Of a stretch of 64,000 nt of DNA, positions 8,859 through 19,019 are shown piece after piece; position 1 is the first letter of the stretch, and the number at the start of each line of letters is the position of its first letter. The notes under the pieces are model-generated. The model worked only from the letters and a program-made list of their open reading frames with translations, was not told where the DNA came from and did not search any database. Where the stretch lies: positions 1-64,000 of the forward strand of contig NZ_DIVJ01000037.1 of NCBI RefSeq assembly GCF_002428305.1, in the 5' to 3' direction. A program made the position numbers and the translations under genes. Source of the DNA: Flavobacterium sp. UBA6135 (GTDB taxonomy: Bacteria; Bacteroidota; Bacteroidia; Flavobacteriales; Flavobacteriaceae).

Positions 8859-11800
8859 ATGAAAAAAATAAATTTATTACTCCTATTTTGGTGTTATTCA
8901 CTTTCTATTTTTTCTCAAACTGAAAAGGTACACGTTGACACGAATAATGCACAAATGAAACTTAAAGTCGATGGGAAAGATTTTATGGTTAATGGAATGA
9001 ATTGGGATTACTTCCCCATAGGAACCAATTATACTTATAGTTTGTGGAACCAATCTGATGCTTTAATTCAAGAAGCTTTAGATGAAGAAATGTCATTACT
9101 AAAAAACATGGGCGTAAACTCCATTAGAGTTTATACCGGCATTCCAAAAAAATGGATTGAATACATTCATACCAATTATGGTATTTATACCATGCTAAAC
9201 CATTCATTTGGACGATATGGTTTAACTTTAGATGGTGTTTGGACTCCAAATACAGAATATAGTAATGAAAAAACCAAAAAACTGCTTCTAGACGAAGTGA
9301 AACAACTGGCGACTGATTATAAAGACACCAAAGGACTGTTATTGTTTTTATTAGGAAACGAAAATAACTACGGTCTTTTTTGGGATGGAGCTGAAACCGA
9401 AAACATTCCGATTCAAGATAGAAAATCTACTGCTAGAGCACGAGCGATGTATAAATTATTCAATGAAGCTGCTGTTGCTATGAAAGCCATTGATGCTAAT
9501 CATCCAATCGCTATATGTAATGGTGATTTACTTTTTTTAGACTTGATTGCTGAAGAATGTAAAGACATGGATATTTTTGGCACAAACGTCTACAGGGGCG
9601 TATCTTTTGGTGATTTATTTGAAAGAGTTAAAAAAGAATATGGCAAACCCGTTTTGTTTACAGAATTTGGTGCTGATGCTTTCAATGCAATCACTAATCA
9701 AGAAGATCAAAAATCGCAAGCTTTCTATTTGAAAGGAAATTGGAGAGAAATCTATGAAAATGCCGCAGGCTTAGGTAAAACAGGAAACTCACTTGGGGGA
9801 TATACCTTTCAATTTAGTGATGGCTGGTGGAAATACGGCCAAACAAAAAATTTAGATGTTCACGATACAAACGCTTCTTGGTCTAACGGTGGTTATCAAA
9901 AAGACTACATCGAAGGCGAAAATAACATGAACGAAGAATGGTTTGGGATCTGTGCAAAAGGACCAACTAATGAAAAAGGATTGTACCAATTGTACCCTCG
10001 TGCAGCTTATTATTTATTGAAAGATTTACATCAATTTAATCCTTATGCTTCTGGAGCCAATTTAGAACGTGTTGGCCAACATTTTGGAGATACTGAAATT
10101 ATGGATGCAGTTTTAAGAGCTAGAGCAGATAAAGCCGCTCTAGGTAGCACTGCTAATCAAACATTAAGAATAAGCAACGTGAGAGCTGAATTCACAACAT
10201 TTAACACAGGCGGAAGTCTTATTACAACACCAAAAACGGATGATCCTGAAACAAATGGATATCCTAACAAATTAGGATTTGATCACATGGAATCTTATTT
10301 CATTGGTGTTGAAGGAAATCCATCTGCTAATATGAGAGCCAATATCAATGTAAATATTTTAGGCCGTGTGGCCGAGAATCCAATCAACGAGATTTTTTAT
10401 GAAAACAGAGGTCGAACTCAAAATGTTGTTACAGAAGACGGAACTGTCCTAACCAATGACATCAATAGAGTTCAAGTATATAATGCTTCTTACAATTGGA
10501 ACGCTAAAGATTTTGACTTAAGAGGATTTTATAGAGTAGGTCATTATCATTGGGGCTATGAAGGTGATTTCTTTGGGTTATATCCTGAAGCCAATTACGG
10601 GCCGAATTTAGATATCTATAACGGAGAAACTTTAGGGTTTGAAATTGATGGCAAAAGAAGTCTTAATGGATTTAAAGCCGCTTTTGGCCCACAATTATGG
10701 TGGGGAGCCAACCCTGCTTATTTATTAAAATACAGTCGGAAATTAGGAATTTTTGACGCAACTGTAGTTTACCATGAAGATATTGCCAGTGCTTCATCAG
10801 CATTGACTTCTATAGCATTTCCAATGCCAAAAACACGTAGAGCAACCGTTCATTTTAAAACAAAATTTGATGCATTTGGTTTAGAATTGGGAGGTATTTG
10901 GGGTGGAGAACCTTTGAATGGTAGAGAATTTCAAATAATGGATGGAGATGTAGTAAAAGTGGACAGAATTAACGAAAAAGACAACTGGGGTGGAAAAATA
11001 AAATTAACCTATTCGGAAGGACGATTTAATGTTTATACACAAGGTGCAATACAAGGATTAGTGGCTCAAGGTGGAGCTGATAATACACAAACCTTCACAG
11101 GATGGCGTTTAAAAGATAGCGGAAGCGGAAATCAAATGAACGTTTTGGCAGGCTTGACTTATAATGTAAATTCCAATCTACAAATTGCTCCCAACTTTTT
11201 ATGGCAGAAACCTTTAGTTGAAGCCATGCCAAACGGTGTTGATGCACCGGGAAGATTGAGAAATATTTTAGATGATCCTTTTATAGTAAGAGCAAATAGA
11301 GAAACTGTTGGTGGTGAACTTTTACTAACTTTTGACCCAACTCCCGCAACTTGGATGTATGAATGGAATAATGACATGGTTGAAGATGCAAAATTTGCTT
11401 TTAGTACCGGATTTGTTTATCGTCATTTACCAACAACACAAGATGCTGCTATTGGATTTTTAGCAGACAGATCCTCATTTGCATTTGAAAGATCTGCCCC
11501 GGCACAAGATTTATGGGAATCTAACACTAGAATTGTATCTAAAATAACACCTGATTTTGGTTTGATTGCCAATATTTATTTTGGAAATGGTCAGGCAAAT
11601 GGTGATTCAGATAGAACCATTAACAGAATGGGGTATGATTTAAGAGTAATTTACAGAAAAGTAAAAGTAGTTTCTTCTCTTAAATTCAACGATTGGGGAC
11701 CATTCGATTATCATAGAGATTTTAACTTAACCTATCCTTTACAAAGTGCTCTAGATATTTCTACTTCAGTTGGCAAACCAAATTGGTTTATTTTACCAGA

Positions 11801-11978
11801 CACTAGAATTGGAATCATGGGTATTTGGCGTACACTTGACCAATATTCTCCAAGATACTTACCGACTTTTGTGCCAGAAAACACCTTCCCAGCAGTACCC
11901 GTATTGAGTCCGGTTGGATTTGGACACGGTAATGAATGGGAAATCAGAACCTACATTCATATAAATATTGGAAAATAA
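8859..11978 (+). CDS. Glycoside hydrolase fused to a putative outer-membrane beta barrel
   Basis: A 1039-residue exported protein and first gene of the glucan operon. After a signal peptide (about 1-19), residues 20-400 form a TIM-barrel glycosidase related to the GH2/GH72-like clan A. The expected acid/base is E168 in LLGNENNYG and the nucleophile E269 in LFTEFGADA, with NSIRVYTG earlier in the barrel. From about residue 405 to the end the sequence changes to long alternating strands rich in Tyr, Trp, Gly and Asn (DLRGFYRVGHYHWGYEG, FNVYTQGAIQGL, DLRVIYRKVKVVSSLKFN), typical of an outer-membrane beta barrel of roughly 16 strands. The last residues are YIHINIGK, without the usual terminal aromatic. 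Likely role: cleavage and possibly passage of beta-glucan at the outer membrane. The exact GH family is not certain. Confidence 0.75.
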   Translation: MKKINLLLLFWCYSLSIFSQTEKVHVDTNNAQMKLKVDGKDFMVNGMNWDYFPIGTNYTYSLWNQSDALIQEALDEEMSLLKNMGVNSIRVYTGIPKKWIEYIHTNYGIYTMLNHSFGRYGLTLDGVWTPNTEYSNEKTKKLLLDEVKQLATDYKDTKGLLLFLLGNENNYGLFWDGAETENIPIQDRKSTARARAMYKLFNEAAVAMKAIDANHPIAICNGDLLFLDLIAEECKDMDIFGTNVYRGVSFGDLFERVKKEYGKPVLFTEFGADAFNAITNQEDQKSQAFYLKGNWREIYENAAGLGKTGNSLGGYTFQFSDGWWKYGQTKNLDVHDTNASWSNGGYQKDYIEGENNMNEEWFGICAKGPTNEKGLYQLYPRAAYYLLKDLHQFNPYASGANLERVGQHFGDTEIMDAVLRARADKAALGSTANQTLRISNVRAEFTTFNTGGSLITTPKTDDPETNGYPNKLGFDHMESYFIGVEGNPSANMRANINVNILGRVAENPINEIFYENRGRTQNVVTEDGTVLTNDINRVQVYNASYNWNAKDFDLRGFYRVGHYHWGYEGDFFGLYPEANYGPNLDIYNGETLGFEIDGKRSLNGFKAAFGPQLWWGANPAYLLKYSRKLGIFDATVVYHEDIASASSALTSIAFPMPKTRRATVHFKTKFDAFGLELGGIWGGEPLNGREFQIMDGDVVKVDRINEKDNWGGKIKLTYSEGRFNVYTQGAIQGLVAQGGADNTQTFTGWRLKDSGSGNQMNVLAGLTYNVNSNLQIAPNFLWQKPLVEAMPNGVDAPGRLRNILDDPFIVRANRETVGGELLLTFDPTPATWMYEWNNDMVEDAKFAFSTGFVYRHLPTTQDAAIGFLADRSSFAFERSAPAQDLWESNTRIVSKITPDFGLIANIYFGNGQANGDSDRTINRMGYDLRVIYRKVKVVSSLKFNDWGPFDYHRDFNLTYPLQSALDISTSVGKPNWFILPDTRIGIMGIWRTLDQYSPRYLPTFVPENTFPAVPVLSPVGFGHGNEWEIRTYIHINIGK

Positions 11979-11996
11979 TTTTAAAAAAATTGAAAA

Positions 11997-13412
11997 ATGA
12001 AAAATAGAAAAATTAATTATTTTAAAAGCACATTCCTTTTAGGAATGGTTTTAATTACCGGTCTTGGTTGTGAGAGAGACTTGTCAGATGATGCAATTGT
12101 TGCAACTTATCCTAAAACAGCTGAAATTTTTATTGATGCTCCTGTTGCTATGGGCTCTAATTTTTACTTCCCATATGGAGGTTCAAAACCAACTGCATGG
12201 TCAGTAGATAATCAAACCAGTTATAAAGGTTCAGCTTCTATGCGTTTCGATGTGCCCAATGCAAATGATCCGGAGGGATCCTATGCAGGAGCTATCTTTA
12301 GAGTAGATGGAGCAGGTCGGAATTTAACCAATTATGACGCACTTACTTTTTATGTAAAAGCTTCTCAAGGTGTAACTATTGCTGAATTCGGTTTCGGTGA
12401 AGATTTTATTGATAACAAATATATGGCCACCATAACTAATGTAAGTGTTGGTACAAATTGGACAAAAATTATAATTCCTATTCCCGATGCCTCTAAATTA
12501 TTACAAGAAAGAGGTATGTTTAGGTATGCAGCAGGTTCTCAAGGAACCAATGGTTATGGTTATACTTTTTGGATTGATGAAATGAAGTTTGAAAAACTAG
12601 GAACTATCGCACCGGGTCAAGCTTCTATTATGAATGGAAATAATGTCTCAGAAAATACTTTTGTAGGTGTAAATTCTTCTGTAGATGGCATAATTTCAAC
12701 TTTCAATTTACCAAATGGAATTAACCAAGTTGTAAATATAAGTACGGCTTATTTGGATTTTTCATCTTCTAACCCTAACGTAGCCAGTGTTGATTCGAAC
12801 GGTGTCGTGACTTCTTTGAGTCCAGGTACAGCTGTAATAACTGCTACCATTGGCGGCAACCCCACCACTGGAAGTTTAACCATTAATTGTGTTGGTACAT
12901 TTGTACATGCTCCAACTCCAACAAGAAATCAGGCTAATGTAATCTCTATCTTTTCTGATGCTTACACAAATGTTCCCGTAAACTATTATAACGGATATTG
13001 GCAACCATGGCAAACTACTGTCTCAAACGATTTTTCTGTTAATGGTGATAATATTCTAAACTATACCATTTTCAATTTTGTGGGTATTGAATTTAGTAGT
13101 CCGACTGTAAATGCAAATGCGATGACTCACATTCATTTAGATGTATTTATACCGGGACCAATTGCACCTGGTAGAGAACTAAGAGTAATTGTAGTTGATT
13201 TTGGAGCAGATGGTGCCTTTGGAGGTGGAAATGACACTAGACATTCTACAACATTTACAGCTCCAACTTTAGTTTCACAAAATTGGATTTCAATCGATAT
13301 CCCATTTGCAAACATGCCAAACTTATTGAGCAGAACTAACTTGGCTCAGATTATATTAGAAGGTGGAGATGGTTCCGTTATCTATGTTGATAATATCTAT
13401 TTCTATAATTAA
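11997..13412 (+). CDS. Surface glycan-binding lipoprotein with BIG2-like domain
   Basis: A 471-residue lipoprotein (lipobox LITGLGC, Cys25) without a catalytic motif. Residues about 40-200 form a beta-sandwich of the CBM/CIA30 type ending YTFWIDEMKFEKLG. Residues about 205-300 are an Ig-like BIG2 domain (VASVDSNGVVTSLSPGTAVI). Residues 313-471 are a second carbohydrate-binding-like sandwich starting ANVISIFSDAY and ending VIYVDNIYFYN. This last module is homologous to the third module of the protein at 6156. It starts 18 bases after the glycosidase-barrel gene. It is likely the surface glycan-binding protein of this locus, filling a SusE/SusF-like role. Confidence 0.75.
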   Translation: MKNRKINYFKSTFLLGMVLITGLGCERDLSDDAIVATYPKTAEIFIDAPVAMGSNFYFPYGGSKPTAWSVDNQTSYKGSASMRFDVPNANDPEGSYAGAIFRVDGAGRNLTNYDALTFYVKASQGVTIAEFGFGEDFIDNKYMATITNVSVGTNWTKIIIPIPDASKLLQERGMFRYAAGSQGTNGYGYTFWIDEMKFEKLGTIAPGQASIMNGNNVSENTFVGVNSSVDGIISTFNLPNGINQVVNISTAYLDFSSSNPNVASVDSNGVVTSLSPGTAVITATIGGNPTTGSLTINCVGTFVHAPTPTRNQANVISIFSDAYTNVPVNYYNGYWQPWQTTVSNDFSVNGDNILNYTIFNFVGIEFSSPTVNANAMTHIHLDVFIPGPIAPGRELRVIVVDFGADGAFGGGNDTRHSTTFTAPTLVSQNWISIDIPFANMPNLLSRTNLAQIILEGGDGSVIYVDNIYFYN

Positions 13413-13444
13413 TCCATTTTTTCAAATACTTTAAAAAATACAAA

Positions 13445-14260
13445 ATGAAATTCTTACAAATAGTAAATAATAAAAGGTTCCTTTTTGCTTGTTCAGTAGT
13501 TTTACTAATGGCTTGCTCCGTTGATGAAAAACAAAAAATCATAACCAAAACAAGGCTTGTTATGCAAGAGGAATTTGATGTAAATGGTGCTCCCGACCCA
13601 AATTTTTGGAGTTATGAAATAGGTAGAGGAAATAATGGCTGGGGAAATAATGAGTTACAGTATTACACCGACAGACCCGAAAATGTTGTGGTTGAAAATG
13701 GTATGTTAAAAATCACAGCACGTCAAGAATTATTTTTAGGTGCTTCTTATACCTCAGCAAGAATAATAACCAAAGGAAAGTTAGAGCAAAAATATGGTCG
13801 CATTGAAGCTCGTATAAAATTACCATTAGGAAAAGGTCTATGGCCTGCATTTTGGATGCTGGGTTCAAATTTCGATACTGTAGGTTGGCCTCAATGTGGT
13901 GAAATAGATATTATGGAATACTTAGGTAATCAACCCACAAAAATTCTTGGAACCGTTCATGGACCAGGTTATTCAGGAGGTGAAGCTGTTTCTAAATACT
14001 ACACGTTACCAAACAGTAGATTTGATACCGATTTTCACATATTTGGTATCGAATGGGGTGAAAACTACATTAACTATTATGTTGATGATGTGTTATACAA
14101 CCAAATTACACCAGCAGATGTAAATGGTGAATGGGTATTTAATCAACCTTTTTATATTATCCTCAATATGGCCGTTGGCGGCAATTTACCGGGCCCACCA
14201 AATGGTGAAACTTCATTTCCTCAAACCATGTTAGTTGACTACATAAGAATTTACGAATAA
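13445..14260 (+). CDS. GH16 endo-beta-1,3-glucanase lipoprotein (laminarinase)
   Basis: Hydrolyses internal beta-1,3 bonds of laminarin-type glucans with retention. The 271-residue protein has a lipobox LLMAC (Cys24), so it is membrane-anchored, probably at the outer membrane. The GH16 signature GEIDIMEYLGN gives nucleophile E153, helper D155 and acid/base E158. The substrate-cleft segments WPAFWMLGSNF and YSGGEAVSKYY and the C-terminal NMAVGGNLPGPP match laminarinases. The catalytic domain fills the whole mature protein. It lies 32 bases after the glycan-binding lipoprotein gene and 32 before the phosphorylase gene, within one operon. Confidence 0.93.
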   Translation: MKFLQIVNNKRFLFACSVVLLMACSVDEKQKIITKTRLVMQEEFDVNGAPDPNFWSYEIGRGNNGWGNNELQYYTDRPENVVVENGMLKITARQELFLGASYTSARIITKGKLEQKYGRIEARIKLPLGKGLWPAFWMLGSNFDTVGWPQCGEIDIMEYLGNQPTKILGTVHGPGYSGGEAVSKYYTLPNSRFDTDFHIFGIEWGENYINYYVDDVLYNQITPADVNGEWVFNQPFYIILNMAVGGNLPGPPNGETSFPQTMLVDYIRIYE

Positions 14261-14292
14261 AAATCTTAAAGTAAATTGTATTTCTATTAATT

Positions 14293-17200
14293 ATGAGCCA
14301 AAGCCGGTATATTATGAATGTTGAAGAATTAAATATAGATAAGAAATCAATTTCTATGGAAATGGTTGTTATCAAAGGTGAAAACTATTATAAAATAGAA
14401 AACTCCGATGCCATGAGACCCTTTTTCATGAGCATCGTGAGTGATTCTAATCATTGGTTGTTTATTTCTAGTAATGGCGGATTAACAGCGGGTAGAAAAA
14501 ACGCAGAATTTGCCCTCTTCCCCTACTACACCGATGATAAAATCACAGAATTTGCCGATATTACAGGGAGCAAATCGATTTTTCAAATTCAGTTGGAAGA
14601 CACTACTTTAATTTGGGAGCCTTTTTCCGAACGATTCAATGAGAAATACAACATCAGCCGAAATTTATACAAGAATACCTACGGCAATAAAATCATATTT
14701 GAAGAAATTTTTCATGATTTGCAACTCACGTTCAGATACCATTGGAATTCGAGCAATGCTTTTGGCTTTGTGCGAACTTCAGAAATCATAAACGATTCAA
14801 ACAAAAATTATAAAATTTCACTGTTAGACGGAATTCAAAATATTCTTCCTCATGGTGTAGAAAGCGGTTTGCAAGCAACTACCAGTAATTTGGTAGATGC
14901 TTACAAACGTAGCGAATTAGAAGTTAATAGCGGACTGGGAATTTTTGCTCTAAGTGCAATTATCGTAGATAAAGCCGAGCCCAGCGAAGCTCTCAAAGCC
15001 AATATCGCTTGGTCGTTAGGTTTAGAAAATCCAACGTATCTGCTTTCTTCTAAACAAGTTGCTGCTTTTAGAAAAAATCAAAAACCTACCACAGAAACAG
15101 ATGTAAAAGGCGAAAAAGGAGCTTATTTTGTTTCTACTGATTTGAATTTAGAAAGTAATGCTTCTAAAAGTTGGAAAATCATCGCCAATGTCAACCAAAA
15201 TCAAGCTCAAATAATTGAATTAGCTGAAACTATTTCTACCGATAAATCACTAGAACAAAAAGTGGTTGATGATGTAAATCTTGGCACACAAAACCTCATT
15301 GCCTTGAATGCAACAGCGGATGGTTTGCAATTTACAGCCGATTCCAGAAAAGATTCCCGTCATTTTTCCAATGTGTTGTTCAACATCATGCGTGGCGGAA
15401 TTTTTGACAACAATTATCAAATTGAAAAAAAGGATTTTACAGCCTATCTTTCCAAAGCCAATAAATTTGTTTTCGAAAAACATGCTTCGTTTTTAAACAA
15501 TCTTCCTGAAACCTTTGACTATAAGTTCATTCAAGAATTTGCAAATCAAAGCGATGATGCCGATTTAATTCGTCTTTGCACCGAATATCTTCCACTGAAA
15601 TTCAGTCGAAGACACGGTGATCCAAGTCGTCCATGGAATAAATTTTCCATCAATACAAAAAGCGAAATTGACGGTTCAAAAATATTGGATTACGAAGGAA
15701 ACTGGCGAGACATCTTCCAAAACTGGGAAGCTTTAGCTTTTGCATTTCCTGATTTTATTGACGGAATGATTCATAAATTTTTGAATGCTTCCACTTTTGA
15801 TGGCTACAATCCGTATCGCGTAACCAAAAGCGGTTTCGACTGGGAAGCCATTGAACCCGACAATCCATGGTCATACATTGGTTATTGGGGCGATCATCAA
15901 ATCATCTATTTATTGAAATTTTTAGAGTTTATCGAAAAATACCAACCCGGAAAATTAAATTCTTATTTCGACAAAGATTGTTTTGTTTACGCTGCCGTTC
16001 CTTACATCATTAAATCGTATGAGGAAATAGTTCAAAACTCAAAAGATACCATTGCTTACAGCCATGAATGGGAAGCAAAAATCAATACGAGAAGAAATGC
16101 TATTGGTGCAGACGGAGCCTTGTTGCGAGACAATAACGACGAAATTTATCATGTGAATTTTATCGAAAAAATTCTGGCTACAGTTTTGGCAAAAATGTCA
16201 AACTTTATTCCTGAAGCCGGTATTTGGATGAACACCCAACGTCCGGAATGGAACGATGCGAACAATGCGTTGGTTGGAAATGGTGTTTCAATGGTAACCT
16301 TATATTATCTGAGAAGATTCTTGAAATTCTTTGAACAATTACTGGAAAATTCAAACCAAGAAACCATTAAAATTTCAAATGAAATGGTTGAATTTTATCA
16401 TGCAATCAGAGAAAATCTTTTGGCATTTCAACCACATCTATCTTCTTCAATTGATAATGAAAATAGAAAAAAAATATTGGATGCTTTAGGAAATGCAGCC
16501 TCCGATTACCGTCATCAAATCTACAACAGTGGATTTTGGGGTAAAAAGAGAACGCATTCCATGGCGGGTTTAAAAACATTTACAAAAGTAAGTTTAGATT
16601 TTATCGATCATGCCATTAAAGCCAATCAGCGTCAAGACAAATTGTATCATGCCTATAATTTGATGTCGATTGAAAACAATGGCATTTCAATTTCCTATTT
16701 ATCTGAAATGTTAGAAGGCCAAGTAGCCGTTTTAAGTTCCGGATTTTTAAACGGGAAAGAATCACTTGAAGTATTGAATTCATTGCGAAATAGTTCGTTA
16801 TATCGTAAAGATCAAGAAAGTTATATTTTATATCCAAATAAAGAATTACCTAAGTTTTTAGAAAAAAACAGCATTCCAAAAGAAAGAGTTGAATCGTCAG
16901 AATTATTGAAAAAACTGCTACAACATCATAATTTTCAATTGATCAATAAAGACATCAAAGGTGGTTATCATTTTAATGGAAATTTCCATAATGCTAATGA
17001 TGTAAATAATGCTTTAGAACAATTAGAAAAAGAAGCAGAATATAAAGAATTGGTTCAAAAAGAAGCAGAAACAGTTTTAAACATTTTTGAAGAAGTCTTT
17101 AACCACAAAGCTTTTACCGGTCGTTCCGGAACATTTTACGGTTATGAAGGTTTAGGTTCTATTTATTGGCACATGGTTTCAAAATTGCACGTTGCTGTTT

Positions 17201-17766
17201 CAGAAGTTTGTGAAGCTGCAATTGAAAACAACGAAAGTCAAGAAATTATTGATGCTTTAATCGCTCATCATTATGAAATTGGCGAAGGAATTGGTGTTCA
17301 TAAATCACCGGAGGTTTACGGAGCTTTTCCAACCGATCCGTATTCGCACACACCATTCAATAAAGGAGCACAACAACCGGGAATGACCGGTCAAGTAAAA
17401 GAAGATATTCTTGCCCGAATTAGCGAACTAGGTGTAAAAATGAATGAGGGAAAATTACAATTTCAACCATCTCTGTTACAAAAAAAGGAATTTTTATCCC
17501 AAGCTACTGAAGTGACTTTTATTTTGGAAAATGGCAATAAAAAAGTAATAAAGCTTGATGAAAATTCGCTGGCATTTAGTGTTTGTCAAGTGCCGATAAT
17601 TTATAAAATTGACACCTCAAATGCTCTGACTGTTTTTTATAAAAACGGAACAACAGAAGCATTTCAAACTTTGGAATTAGATAAAAAAACCAGTGAAAAA
17701 ATAGTCCACAGAACAGGTGACATTGAATCTGTATTAGTTTCATTAACCGAAAATAATTTACGATAA
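14293..17766 (+). CDS. GH94-like beta-1,3-glucan phosphorylase, best fit GH149
   Basis: A 1157-residue protein with no signal peptide, so cytoplasmic. It resembles the GH94-type inverting phosphorylases: an N-terminal beta-sandwich (about 20-330), then an (alpha/alpha)6 barrel. The general acid should be D655 in PEWNDANNALVGNG. Other conserved segments are WSYIGYWGDHQIIYLL (about 530), HKAFTGRSGTFYGYEGLGSI and the C-terminal HTPFNKGAQQPGMTGQVKED. The large size and the glucanase neighbours fit GH149 (GH161 is the alternative), which splits beta-1,3-glucan oligomers with phosphate to give glucose 1-phosphate. Substrate is inferred. Met1 or Met8 could be the start. The stop overlaps the next ATG by one base. 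Confidence 0.8.
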   Translation: MSQSRYIMNVEELNIDKKSISMEMVVIKGENYYKIENSDAMRPFFMSIVSDSNHWLFISSNGGLTAGRKNAEFALFPYYTDDKITEFADITGSKSIFQIQLEDTTLIWEPFSERFNEKYNISRNLYKNTYGNKIIFEEIFHDLQLTFRYHWNSSNAFGFVRTSEIINDSNKNYKISLLDGIQNILPHGVESGLQATTSNLVDAYKRSELEVNSGLGIFALSAIIVDKAEPSEALKANIAWSLGLENPTYLLSSKQVAAFRKNQKPTTETDVKGEKGAYFVSTDLNLESNASKSWKIIANVNQNQAQIIELAETISTDKSLEQKVVDDVNLGTQNLIALNATADGLQFTADSRKDSRHFSNVLFNIMRGGIFDNNYQIEKKDFTAYLSKANKFVFEKHASFLNNLPETFDYKFIQEFANQSDDADLIRLCTEYLPLKFSRRHGDPSRPWNKFSINTKSEIDGSKILDYEGNWRDIFQNWEALAFAFPDFIDGMIHKFLNASTFDGYNPYRVTKSGFDWEAIEPDNPWSYIGYWGDHQIIYLLKFLEFIEKYQPGKLNSYFDKDCFVYAAVPYIIKSYEEIVQNSKDTIAYSHEWEAKINTRRNAIGADGALLRDNNDEIYHVNFIEKILATVLAKMSNFIPEAGIWMNTQRPEWNDANNALVGNGVSMVTLYYLRRFLKFFEQLLENSNQETIKISNEMVEFYHAIRENLLAFQPHLSSSIDNENRKKILDALGNAASDYRHQIYNSGFWGKKRTHSMAGLKTFTKVSLDFIDHAIKANQRQDKLYHAYNLMSIENNGISISYLSEMLEGQVAVLSSGFLNGKESLEVLNSLRNSSLYRKDQESYILYPNKELPKFLEKNSIPKERVESSELLKKLLQHHNFQLINKDIKGGYHFNGNFHNANDVNNALEQLEKEAEYKELVQKEAETVLNIFEEVFNHKAFTGRSGTFYGYEGLGSIYWHMVSKLHVAVSEVCEAAIENNESQEIIDALIAHHYEIGEGIGVHKSPEVYGAFPTDPYSHTPFNKGAQQPGMTGQVKEDILARISELGVKMNEGKLQFQPSLLQKKEFLSQATEVTFILENGNKKVIKLDENSLAFSVCQVPIIYKIDTSNALTVFYKNGTTEAFQTLELDKKTSEKIVHRTGDIESVLVSLTENNLR

Positions 17767-19016
17767 TGAAAAAGTTGATTTACATCATATTACTCATGGT
17801 TCTATCATGTAATCAAAAAGACAATAACAATTTAGTCTCAAAAGAAATTACGGCCCAAATGATTTTAGGAAACGCAAACTATCAAGCTATTTGTTACGGT
17901 GGATATCGCACAAATTCTCGCGAAATCCAGCCCACAGTATCAGAAATAAAAGAAGATTTAAAAATACTATCCGCCATAAACATTAAAGTTTTACGAACGT
18001 ATAATGTGCATTATGAAGAAGTTTCAAATCTGTTGAAAGCTATTACCGAATTAAAAAAAGAGGATGAAAAGTTTGAAATGTATGTCATGCTTGGTGCTTG
18101 GATCGATTGCAAAAATGCGTGGACAGACTTGCCTCCTATTCACCACGAAGAAAGCGATCGCAATTCCATTGAAATTGCAGAAGCGGTTCGATTAACCAAC
18201 CAATATCCTGAAATCGTTAAAATTATCGCCGTTGGTAATGAAGCGATGGTAAAATGGGCTACCAGTTATTATGTAACGCCAAATATCATTTTAAAATGGG
18301 TGAATCATCTTCAAAATTTGAAGAAAGAAAATAAATTACCGAAAGAAGTTTGGATTACAAGCTCCGACAATTTTGCTTCTTGGGGAGGTGGTGACAGCGA
18401 ATATCATGTGGAAGAACTGAATCAACTATACAAAGCTGTTGACTATATTTCGATGCACACCTACCCGATGCACGACACCCATTACAATCCCGTTTTTTGG
18501 GGAATAAAAGAAAATGAACAACAGTTGTCTGACAAAGAAAAAATTGATGCTGCCATGCTTCGTTCAAGAGATTATGCCATAAGTCAATACGAAAATGTTG
18601 TTAAGTATATGAAATCAATCGGGGTAAAGAAACCCGTTCATATTGGCGAAACAGGTTGGGCAACGCAATCCAACGAACATTATGGCAATGATGGTGCAAA
18701 AGCCACTGATGAGTACAAATCGGCTCAGTTTTATAAGTTGATGCGTGAATGGAGCAACAAAGAAAATATTTCTTGTTTCTATTTTGAAGCCTTTGATGAA
18801 AACTGGAAAGACAGTGCCAATCCACTGGGTTCTGAGAATCATTTCGGACTGATTAATTTACAAAATCAAGCCAAATATGCACTTTGGAATGAAGTGGATA
18901 GCGGAACTTTTAAGAATTTAACCCGAAACGGAAAACCAATTACAAAAACCTATAGTGGTGATGAAAAAGCATTATGGTTGGATGTAAAAGTCCCTTCATC
19001 ACTATTAAAAAACTAA
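17766..19016 (+). CDS. GH17-family beta-glucanase lipoprotein
   Basis: A 416-residue lipoprotein (MKKLIYIILLMVLSC, Cys15). It has the GH17-like TIM barrel with acid/base E159 in IAVGNEAMVKWATSYY and nucleophile E295 in HIGETGWATQSN; the strand SMHTYPMHD and the end motif CFYFEAFDENWKDS also fit. Family enzymes act on beta-1,3-glucans as endo- or exo-hydrolases or transglycosylases. The lipid anchor places it in the periplasm or on the surface. The ATG overlaps the stop of the phosphorylase gene (taATGa-type coupling). It is one of two GH17 genes in the operon; the other has no signal peptide. Confidence 0.9.
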   Translation: MKKLIYIILLMVLSCNQKDNNNLVSKEITAQMILGNANYQAICYGGYRTNSREIQPTVSEIKEDLKILSAINIKVLRTYNVHYEEVSNLLKAITELKKEDEKFEMYVMLGAWIDCKNAWTDLPPIHHEESDRNSIEIAEAVRLTNQYPEIVKIIAVGNEAMVKWATSYYVTPNIILKWVNHLQNLKKENKLPKEVWITSSDNFASWGGGDSEYHVEELNQLYKAVDYISMHTYPMHDTHYNPVFWGIKENEQQLSDKEKIDAAMLRSRDYAISQYENVVKYMKSIGVKKPVHIGETGWATQSNEHYGNDGAKATDEYKSAQFYKLMREWSNKENISCFYFEAFDENWKDSANPLGSENHFGLINLQNQAKYALWNEVDSGTFKNLTRNGKPITKTYSGDEKALWLDVKVPSSLLKN

Positions 19017-19019
19017 GCA

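Noticed and set aside
18355..18842. Three minus-strand open frames of 70-75 residues
   Set aside because: They are antisense to the GH17 gene, overlap each other and show no recognisable motif or start signal.
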